Assembly (NCBI GenBank): GCA_963575745.1
Contig: CAUYUJ010014338.1
Coordinates: 491,501-555,500, forward strand
Reading direction: 5' to 3'
From: Prorocentrum cordatum
Taxonomy: Eukaryota > Sar > Dinophyceae > Prorocentrales > Prorocentraceae
DNA: 64,000 nucleotides
Shown: positions 57,232 to 64,000 of the stretch, piece after piece
How positions within the stretch are numbered: the stretch's first letter is position 1
Layout of the letters: the number at the start of each line of letters is the position of its first letter
The notes under the pieces: model-generated
What the model was told of the DNA's origin: nothing
The model's input: only the letters and a program-made list of their open reading frames with translations
Database searches by the model: none
Made by a program: the position numbers and the translations under genes

Positions 57232-58452
57232 CTAAGACTTCCCAGCCTTGCCCGCGCCGCCGCCCTGTCCACCGCCACGGCCGCCAGCGGGCGGGCGGGG
57301 CAGCTGCCGCTCCTCGCGCGCCTTGCGGCGCTCCTTCGCGATGGCCGATTCGGCAGCCAGCTGCTTCGAGATCCACTCGGACAGGGTGGGCGCCACCGCG
57401 AGCCCGCGCGTGGACTGCATGCCCGTGAAGAAAAACTGCCCATCGCCTCCGTTGCCCAGAAAGCGCGAGCATACCAGCTTGTCCTTGTACCGTTCGTCGC
57501 AGAGCTGGAGCTGTCTCGCGACGAGCTCCATCGCCGCCAGATTCGACCCATCGACCTGGTCGCACGACTGCGCGACCTGTATGATCTTGGAGTACTCGTG
57601 GTGCATGGACACGATCGGGTCGTCCACAGGCACCGTCGAGCCAAGGGCCGCCTCCCAGGCCAAGTGGTGACCCATGGGCGAGCCGCCGTTCTCCACCTGG
57701 TACGTCGCAACCCAGTGGTAGGTGGAGGGACCCGGGATGGGCCAGTCTGGGAAGGACGTGGGCCGCATGAGCTGGACGCCCTCCCTGAACTCATTGTGAC
57801 GTTGGCCCTGCGAGTCGTGCGCCATCGCGAACGTCCGAAGATCCCCAAGTCCGCCACCTCCGCCTCCATCGACTCCGGTGTTCCCAGCAGCAGCGGCGCC
57901 GTCATCTCCTCCAGCAGGCGGCCCAGCCACCAGTGCTGCGAGCCCCGCAAGCCCGCCTCCAGCGGCAGGCGCGACCGCCGCGCCTGCAGGGGCTGCCGGG
58001 GCGGGGGCGGCGGCGGCGGCGGCTCCGCCCACGGCCGCGGGGGCGCCCGCAGCGATGCCGCCTCCCAGGGGCCCACCGCCGGCGGGAGCAGCGAGGGCAG
58101 GGAGCGCACCGCCAGCGGCACCAGCACCAGCAGCAGAGGCAGCAGCCACGGGGCCCGCCCCAGCGGCCTGGTCGTGCTCGGCGATCTTCGCGGCACCCAA
58201 AGCGCAGGCCTGCGCGAGCTGGGCGACTGTCGGCGGCGCGGCGAAGTCGTACCGTCGAATCCCTGCTGGGATGACGGCTCCCGGCGGCGCCGCGGCGTGG
58301 CCCCATTCCTTCCACCCATTGCGGATGTCAGCATTTCTTCCGTCGCACTCCTCCACGTAGACGTCAAAGTCTGGCGTGAGCACCGCGTAGTGCTCCAAGT
58401 CTCGAGACGACATGGCAACCACGATGCGCCAAGCGGGGCGGCGGCTCGTCAT
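57232..58452 (-). CDS. Gag-like ORF of the retrotransposon
   Basis: An intact 406-codon frame runs from ATG 58452 to TAG 57234-57232. Residues 1-60 are polar (DLEHYAVLTPDFDVYVEECD). Residues 80-200 are an Ala/Gly/Pro-rich linker. Residues 205-370 are globular and helical (AMAHDSQGQRHNEFREGVQL; FPDWPIPGPSTYHWVATYQV; FTGMQSTRGLAVAPTLSEWI). The tail is basic and Gly-rich (KERRKAREERQ, then a GGRGGG stretch), as in nucleic-acid-binding Gag tails. There is no CCHC knuckle. Its place upstream of the RT, with the stop 13 nt before the RT-side frame opens, is the Gag position. I infer packaging of element RNA. This is the only long ORF in the element with no lesion. Confidence 0.7.
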   Translation of the reverse strand: MTSRRPAWRIVVAMSSRDLEHYAVLTPDFDVYVEECDGRNADIRNGWKEWGHAAAPPGAVIPAGIRRYDFAAPPTVAQLAQACALGAAKIAEHDQAAGAGPVAAASAAGAGAAGGALPALAAPAGGGPLGGGIAAGAPAAVGGAAAAAAPAPAAPAGAAVAPAAGGGLAGLAALVAGPPAGGDDGAAAAGNTGVDGGGGGGLGDLRTFAMAHDSQGQRHNEFREGVQLMRPTSFPDWPIPGPSTYHWVATYQVENGGSPMGHHLAWEAALGSTVPVDDPIVSMHHEYSKIIQVAQSCDQVDGSNLAAMELVARQLQLCDERYKDKLVCSRFLGNGGDGQFFFTGMQSTRGLAVAPTLSEWISKQLAAESAIAKERRKAREERQLPRPPAGGRGGGQGGGAGKAGKS

Positions 58453-58482
58453 ACTCGACCCAGATCTCGTCGCCCACTGATC

Positions 58483-59016
58483 TCATGAGAAACGGCCCAG
58501 CCCACCAACGCGAGGACCACGGCGCTCAGGCGAATCCACCCGCACAAGCTGTGGTGCGTGCGGGTTCGGGTCGCCCCCGATGGCGGGCCGCCTGGCGCGG
58601 CCCCGGCAAGGGATACGGCCCGCCGCCACGGCAAGCGAAAGCCCCCGGCGCAGCAGCTCGGAGGCCAGGAGCAGGAAGCCGCACAGCGCCGCCTCCCAAG
58701 CGAAGGAAGGCCAGGGCCCGCTCCCTGCCTCGCAAACGGGGCAGGGCGGGCAGGGCGACGGGCAGGCGCGCGCCGCTTCCCCCGCGTCCAGGGCAGCCGC
58801 CAGGCAGTCAGCCAGCGGGACCTGGACCCCAGCGGCCTCACCCGGCGCTGGGAGCGGGCCCGCCTCGAACAGCGGGGGCGGCGCGGCCGCCTGCACGGGC
58901 GCCGAAAGCGCCTCGGGGACCGCGGGCGCGGTCGGCTGAAACCACCAGGGAGCCAGCAGCAGCAGAATGGCGTTGCTCGCGAGCGGGAGGCCGAACCCGG
59001 TGCCACTGAAGCGCAT
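58483..59016 (-). CDS. Small N-terminal ORF of the retrotransposon with membrane segments
   Basis: ATG 59016-59014 is 30 nt downstream of the spliced-leader-like 3' end in repeat A and opens 177 codons. It has a hydrophobic N-terminus (NAILLLLAPWWF), a CPSPCPPCPVC cysteine cluster near residue 92, and a second hydrophobic segment (AALCGFLLLASELLRRGLSL). From about 58570 the better coding signal is in another frame (LCGWIRLSAVVLALVGWAVS), again hydrophobic, so a frameshift may have truncated it. A membrane or envelope-like accessory function is only a guess. It could be the 5' part of the Gag reading frame. Confidence 0.45.
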   Translation of the reverse strand: MRFSGTGFGLPLASNAILLLLAPWWFQPTAPAVPEALSAPVQAAAPPPLFEAGPLPAPGEAAGVQVPLADCLAAALDAGEAARACPSPCPPCPVCEAGSGPWPSFAWEAALCGFLLLASELLRRGLSLAVAAGRIPCRGRARRPAIGGDPNPHAPQLVRVDSPERRGPRVGGLGRFS

Positions 59017-59036
59017 CCGGGCGAGGGCCTCACCCT

Positions 59037-59130
59037 CCAGAAAGACTTGAGCCGACGCGGTTGCGGCTCATCGGCGCGACCACGACGGCCCTCGGTTCCA
59101 CCTGAGATGAGATGTGCAGACACGGCCATC
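59037..59130 (-). repeat. Split repeat A, 5' terminal copy
   Basis: It matches 52631-52726. The outer end GGCCATC runs directly into (CAT)n. It contains the SL-like sequence at 59046-59066. Confidence 0.9.
59046..59066 (-). other. Spliced-leader-like sequence in repeat A
   Basis: On the minus strand it reads CCGCAACCGCG then TCGGCTCAAG. Against the 21 nt of DinoSL after its variable first base, 15 of 21 positions match without gaps, including the last eight. The internal A copy has the same sequence at 52662-52642. The first ORF starts 30 nt downstream. Confidence 0.4.
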
Positions 59131-59239
59131 ATCATCATCGTCATCATCATCATCATCATCATCAGCAGCATCAGCATCACCATCAACAACAACAACAACA
59201 TCATCATCATCACCATCATCAACAGCAGCATCATCACCG

Positions 59240-59299
<60 letters not shown>

Positions 59300-59466
59300 G
59301 CATCAGCATCAGCATCAGCATCAGCATCTGCATCAGCATCCTCAGCAACATCACCATCATCATCACCATCATCATCATCATCGTCGTCATCATCATCATC
59401 GTCATCATCGTCGTCATCATCATCATCACCATCATCATCATCACCATCATCATCATCGTCACGCTG
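59127..59466. repeat. (CAT)n microsatellite, right block
   Basis: About 340 bp of CAT/ATC with CAG, CAA and CGT variants. It abuts the 5' end of the retrotransposon. Confidence 0.95.
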
Positions 59467-62345
59467 CATGTTCGTAGTTTCCGGCCCAGGGGGCCGTCAC
59501 AACAATCGCTCAGGATGAAGAGTCGGCCCTAGAGAACCCAAGGCATCGGATCTCCCGGGAGGTGCCCCTGGCCCAAAGTGCCCCCCAGCCTTCGCCCCAC
59601 TCTGGAGCCCCTGGGCCTGCTGGGCTTCGTGAGCGGTGCTCTTGCGGCCGTGGGGGCCTCCCTGGGAACCCTGGGGACACATTAGGCCAACGGCACGGTT
59701 CGGCCACGCGAAGGGGTTTCCCCGGGCACGAGTGTACTTTGGTGCGCGGCTGGCCAACCGCTGCGTGCGATGCAACAGTAGTAACCTTCGTGTCCGGGCG
59801 TGGCCCCGCCATGCTCCCCGAAAACCGCGCGCCAAAGGCCACCCTGGCGAAGGCCAGTCTTTCGGCGGCCGCCTTCTGAGAAGGCCTGCCCCGTCGGCGC
59901 GCCGCCAAGAGACACCTCGGCTCCCGTTCTGGCAACCCCACCCCCCGCGCGCGCCCGGGAGACGGCGCTTTCGGGAAAGACCAAGAGGGGCGGGGCCGCG
60001 GCACGGCGGCCTCGGGCTGGGCGACAGGGGGGGGGGGCAGGGGGGCAGGGGGTGAGGGGGGGAGGGGGGAGAGGTGTGCAAGGGGGGATCGGGTCAGAGA
60101 GCCGATCCCGCCCTGGGTTCAACAGAATGTCGATGACGAAGCGAAGCCCCGCAGCCAAAGGGCAGAAGTCTCCCTCCCATGTATTCGTGCCTGGGCCGAG
60201 AGGGCGATAGCTCAGGGCAAAGGAGATTTGAGAAAAATCCGTGCGGATGTCCTGGATCCGCGCGGGTTCGCAGAGCGCGCCAGAGGCGGCGCTGGAGGCG
60301 CCGCCACGGGGCCCAGCGCCGATCCAAGACATCCCCGCGGAGCTCTGAAAGCGTGTTCACCTTCGGAAGAAGGAGGGGCAGGGCACTGCGCAGGGGGCAG
60401 GACTGCAGCCTCAGAGAGTGCGGCCTCGGAGCGCCGCCCGAGAACGAGCAGCGCCTGGCGAGCGGCCGCGAGGTGCGGCAGGCCTCGGAGGGCGTCGCAG
60501 AAGATGCCGAGGGCACAGGCGGCGACCGATGGGAGGGGGAGAGAGTCACGAGCGAGAGGGGAGAGGGGGGGGAAGGGGGGGTGCGGCAGGGTGGGGGGGA
60601 GTGCGGGGAGGGGACAGAAGGGGGGGACGGGGGGGGGCGACGGGGAGGGGGAACGGATATGTGGTTGCCTGACGTTGTGGGAAGGGACGGGGGAGGGACC
60701 CTGCTATTTAGATCTGCTGTCGCTGTTCGGGTCGGGCGAAAAAGAGAGGGTCAGTGAAGGAGGGGTGGTCGGCGAATCGACGCACGAACTGGAAGCACTG
60801 GGCGGGGTCCAGGCGGAACTGGGCCACTTCCTGGAAGCACTCGACCCCGTGCACGCCCAAATGGTGCACGGCCACATCCACATACATGACTGGGTCGGTA
60901 GTTCGCGTTCTTGGCCCTGCGCCGCAGGACGAGGATGGCTATGGCTTTCTGCACATAGTGCCGGAGAGGCGATCCTATCGCGCAGATGGCCAGATGGTCA
61001 GAGGTTCCGCCTGGCAAAGGCGCACCTGGTTCAGGAGAGCCTCGGCCCCCGCGTGTGAATGGAGGGGTATGCTTTCGAGGTAGCTTTCTTTATCCTTCGG
61101 GGGCTTTCAAACGGTGCAGCGACCACAACATGTGGTGAGTGTGGGGATTCGGGGTGACCGCGTTTTGGGATTTGGACCGTTCTCCGAGGTCTCGGGCGAC
61201 TGAGGCCTCGGAGGTCCCAACACCATGCGGTGAGGTCTCTTGGGATTTCGAGGTCACCTCGCGGTCCGTCACCGCACCGTTTTGGGACCCCCGAGTCCTC
61301 CGCTCGACCGTGGCACAGTATCGATCATTCGGATACCCGATGCCACATCGGCGCACCCCATCTGCCCTGGCCTACCCTAGCAATAGGCTTCGAGTCTCAA
61401 CTTCGGTGACAAACTTTACTGGCCTACCTGGCACGTGTTGACCATGTCACACGGTAGCCCTTCCCACACACGTGAACATGAACACTGGTCGCATCGTGCT
61501 CGTCGCAGCAAACGCCACCTTATTGATTGCAATTCGCACCTCAGACAGGCTCATCGAGTGTAGCCGGTCTAGACAGCGTACCATGGCGTATGCACGCACA
61601 AATAAGTGGGTAGCTACTGTCAGGGGCTCGCAACCGATACTTGGTAAGTGGCAGGGTGACTGCAGTTGTCCCCTGCCTGACATTGCAGACTGGTAAGGGA
61701 AATTACGTCGGCAACGACGACCACGACAAAGCCGCAACTTACTGTAACCCGGAGAAGACGAGCATGCAATGAAGACAGTCCTTAACCTGTTCGTGTACGC
61801 TGGCGTGTCGGCACTGGCAGCTAAAAGCAGTACTGATAACATGACAACCCATGGAAAGGCAATGCTGTCAGATGGAGACATCGCAGCGCGCTATTGCTCT
61901 GCAGTCAACTCGATTTCCCAACATTCGCGGAGAAGCCCCATCAGGCATCCGAGTGCTGTGCCGACACAGCTCAGGCAAGCTAATTGTGAGAACTGGAGGC
62001 TCCGCCTCATCAGTCTCATGGTCATTGTCCGGTGCTGTCGTCCGTCCTCCCGATTGGCCTTTGAAATTCACATCGCTTGTCGGCTGCACGGCAAACGCTC
62101 TGATCCTCCTAATCCCACCAGCCCTTTGGGCGTGCGTGGTTTAGGGAGCTCTCTCTGTTCTCAACCCCCCTTCTTCCCCTTCGGGGAGGGGTTTACCCCT
62201 CCCCCTACCCCCTCCCCCTGGACCTGGAAAGGGGGTTTCGCGGGTCGTTGGATGTGTCTTTTTCGACTCCTGGGAGGGCTAAAAAACGACGACCCTCACG
62301 AGGATTCTGGCCCCGACGGGGGGACCCAGTTTGGCCCCTCTGCTC
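59467..62345. other. No confirmed gene; one weak exon candidate
   Basis: A minus-strand segment near 60885-60740 reads YVDVAVHHLGVHGVECFQEV then AQFRLDPAQCFQFVRRFADH, which has coding character but no known motif. 60540-60660 is G-rich. The rest shows nothing that I recognise. Confidence 0.35.
60230..60350. repeat. Inverted pair of GGATC-containing repeats
   Basis: AAATCCGTGCGGATGTCCTG-GATCCGCGCG at the left and CGCCGATCCAAGACATCCCC-GCGGAGCTC at the right are imperfect inverted copies around a GC-rich core. The right one resembles 48465-48560. Confidence 0.5.
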
Positions 62346-62470
62346 TTCTTTAAAATAACAAAAAACCAAAAAAAAAAAAACAACCTTATACACAAAAAAA
62401 ATAAAATTTAACACACACAACAAAAAACAAATTACAACGCACAATCAAAATTTGATTGTCGGGTTTATTT
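62345..62470. other. A-rich island
   Basis: About 125 bp of A-rich sequence (AAAAACCAAAAA, ACACAAAAAAAATAAA) in a GC-rich setting, ending in the palindrome CAATCAAAATTTGATTG. It could be a decayed poly-A tail; no transcript unit is evident upstream. Confidence 0.5.
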
Positions 62471-62589
62471 ACTGGTGCTTTTGAGGCACCTCGTGGGGCC
62501 GCGCTCATCTTCCGTCATAGCAAAATCATTGCTTTTACGAAGGTTTTGTCCCCATTTTGTCCTTTTCAGGGGGCAGCTCTCGCTTGCGC

Positions 62590-62815
62590 TTCTGAGGAGG
62601 CCCCCAGAGGGGCCAAGATGGCCCCCTAAAGCCCAAGAGGCCAAGAGCCCCCCAGAGGCTGCCCCATAGCGGTCTCCCAGGAGTGCCCCCAAGAGGCCCA
62701 CCATAGGTCCCCCAAGAGGCCTCCAAGAGCCCAAGGAGGCGCCCGTCTGCGTAGGCCCCCCAAGAAGCTCGCCCCGAACGGCTGTGCCACCAGAGGCCCA
62801 AGAGGCTCCAATAGC
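62590..62815. repeat. CCCCAAGAGGCC-type degenerate minisatellite
   Basis: Units such as GGCCCCCCAAGAGGCCTCCA. The same family appears at 63640-63920, outside the CGAACGACTCACACC array. Confidence 0.7.
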
Positions 62816-62834
62816 TCCACGAGGCCCCAACGAA

Positions 62835-63185
62835 GAGCCCGAACGACTCACACCAGAAGGAGGGGCCCGAACGACTCACACCAGGACGACGCGCCCGAAC
62901 GACTCGCACCACGAGGAGCCCGAACGACTCACACCACGACGAGGGCCCCGAACGACTCACACCACGAGGAGCCCGAACGAGTCACACCAGGACGAGGGGC
63001 CCGAACGACTCACACCAGGACGAGGGGCCCGAACAACTCACACCACGAGAAGCCCGAACGACTCACACCAGGACGAAGAGCCCGAACGACTCACACCACG
63101 AAGAGCCCGAACGACTCACACCAGGAAGAAGGGCCCGAACGACTGACACCCGAACGACTGACACCAGGACGAGAAACCCCAAACG
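62835..63185. repeat. Minisatellite CGAACGACTCACACCA(C/G)GA
   Basis: About 15 copies of a 21-30 bp unit, CCCGAACGACTCACACCACG with GAGGAG or GACGAGGGG spacers. The spacing is too short and variable for a CRISPR array. Confidence 0.9.
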
Positions 63186-63635
63186 ACTTAAATCACGAGG
63201 AGCGCTTTCTCTCCCTTCTCCTCCGCCTCGTCCTTCTCCCGCTCCCCCCACAAGGAGGATGTACAAGGAGGCAGGAGGAAGGAGGAACAGGGGAGATATG
63301 CGGGGCCAAGCGGACACACGCCTGAAAAACACGACTGTCGGCATGCTTCGCCAGAGTTGCTGCTGTGAGATGGGCTGGTGGGGATACGCGAAGCGTAAAG
63401 AATTCTCACAACCTTCCACCGTGCCTCTGACACGAAGTAGAATGCCTCAAGGCTCACAGCTGTGCTGCTGCCGCAACCACGATTTTAATTCCTAAAAGGC
63501 CCAATGCTCTGAAGTTCCGTGCGTCCCGAGGTCTTCCAGGGATTCTCCCGTGAGTTCTGGGGTGTTTCCTGCTGATCCTCTGGACCCTGTGCTCACCCAA
63601 AACGACCTCCCGAACCCTCCGATGTGTCCAAGAGG
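63186..63635. other. No gene recognised
   Basis: Mixed sequence between two minisatellites. Open frames are short and unsupported. Confidence 0.4.
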
Positions 63636-63639
63636 GCTC

Positions 63640-63920
63640 CGATTCGCCGACAGATCGCTTCAAGACGCCCAATGTGGCCGCAGACGGCCCACGAGGCCTC
63701 CAAGACGGCTCAAGATGCATCCAAGAGCACTCCCAAGAGGGCCCCAAGAAACACAAGTCCTTGATGTTCCCCAATTCCTTGTTCATTTTCGGCCCTCCGA
63801 CGGCCCGAGACAGCCCAAGAGGCCCCAAAGATCGCCACATGATCGCCCAAGAGGCCACCAATATTGCCCCAGGACGGCCCAAGAGGCCTCCAAGACGACC
63901 CAAGAGGCATCCTAGACAAT
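63640..63920. repeat. CCCAAGAGGCC(T)CCAAGA degenerate minisatellite
   Basis: Units such as GCCCAAGAGGCCTCCAAGAC repeat with drift. It is related to 62590-62815 and probably the other edge of the same array. Confidence 0.7.
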
Positions 63921-64000
63921 TCAAAAGGAACGCCCCACCGGGGGATCCTTGAGGGGGGACATGAACTCATGTTTCGAGCTCTCCGCCCCAACATGCCCTC

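Larger units (their letters stand above)
52387..59130 (-). mobile_element. Tyrosine-recombinase retrotransposon (DIRS/Ngaro type) with split direct repeats
   Basis: On the minus strand the order is: repeat A (59130-59037), small membrane-type ORF, Gag-like ORF, reverse transcriptase, RNase H, tyrosine recombinase, methyltransferase-like domain, repeat B (52878-52722), repeat A (52726-52631), repeat B (52606-52387). A-ORFs-B-A-B is the split-direct-repeat layout of Ngaro/PAT-type elements. In the known life cycle a circular cDNA is made and inserted by the recombinase without target duplication. Both ends here run straight into (CAT)n. This copy carries frameshifts, two in-frame stops and a changed RT catalytic residue, so it is probably inactive, although some shifts fall at homopolymers and could be assembly errors. 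Confidence 0.85.

Noticed and set aside
59068-59518. His-, Ser- or Asp-rich frames of over 100 codons
   Set aside because: They are translations of the (CAT)n tract.
62835-63185. Regular repeats that could suggest a CRISPR array
   Set aside because: Repeats and spacers are both short and degenerate, spacers are themselves repetitive, and there are no cas genes; it is a minisatellite.

Overview
The window looks like nuclear DNA of a dinoflagellate; a Prorocentrum-like, GC-rich genome is my best guess. The grounds are these: genes broken by repeat-rich introns that do not always have GT-AG borders; much minisatellite and microsatellite DNA; a retrotransposon whose protein modules match families I know from dinoflagellate genomes; and several degenerate matches to the dinoflagellate spliced leader (DinoSL) next to start codons. 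No bacterial operon, rRNA, tRNA or CRISPR array was found. Exon borders are inferred by eye, so exon ends are approximate unless stated otherwise.

Layout. 1-11 kb is mostly repeats: a G-rich minisatellite between inverted arms, TACTC tracts, a 90-bp minisatellite of about 20 copies, and CA and CT tracts. One probable exon lies at 2.8-3.3 kb. 11.3-28.1 kb is minus-strand coding sequence. From 3' to 5' on the plus map it holds a decayed ORF of unknown function (11.4-15.8), a divergent cytosine-5 DNA methyltransferase-like gene (16.8-19.0), an Ala/Pro/Glu repeat-protein exon (19.6-20.8), and a multi-exon gene of unknown function (22.1-28.1). 29.5-35.4 kb is a plus-strand multi-exon gene that looks transposase-like (hAT-like CxxH motif) and ends in a PHD-like zinc finger. 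36.97-40.54 kb is an orphan two-exon plus-strand gene interrupted by a 266-bp terminal-inverted-repeat element. 41.34-43.03 kb is a canonical cytosine-5 DNA methyltransferase gene. 43-47 kb is repeats and apparently empty sequence. 47.3-49.9 kb is a minus-strand armadillo-repeat gene whose introns carry related palindromic inserts.

50-59.5 kb is the most interesting part. A single (CAT)n microsatellite appears to have received two mobile elements. The first is a 2.1-kb element with 225-bp direct terminal repeats around a minisatellite. The second is a 6.7-kb minus-strand tyrosine-recombinase retrotransposon of DIRS/Ngaro type. It has a Gag-like ORF, reverse transcriptase, RNase H, tyrosine recombinase and a terminal methyltransferase-like domain. 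Its ends are split direct repeats in the order A-ORFs-B-A-B, and the joint and both ends share CATC, which suggests the recombination core. This copy has frameshifts, two in-frame stops and a lost RT aspartate, so it is probably dead. 59.5-64 kb is short repeats and minisatellites with no convincing gene.

The window therefore holds three separate methyltransferase-like genes, two or three mobile-element-like gene sets, and several short palindromic elements inside introns that behave like introners. DinoSL-like relics upstream of at least two genes and inside the retrotransposon repeat suggest that reverse transcription of trans-spliced mRNA shaped this locus.
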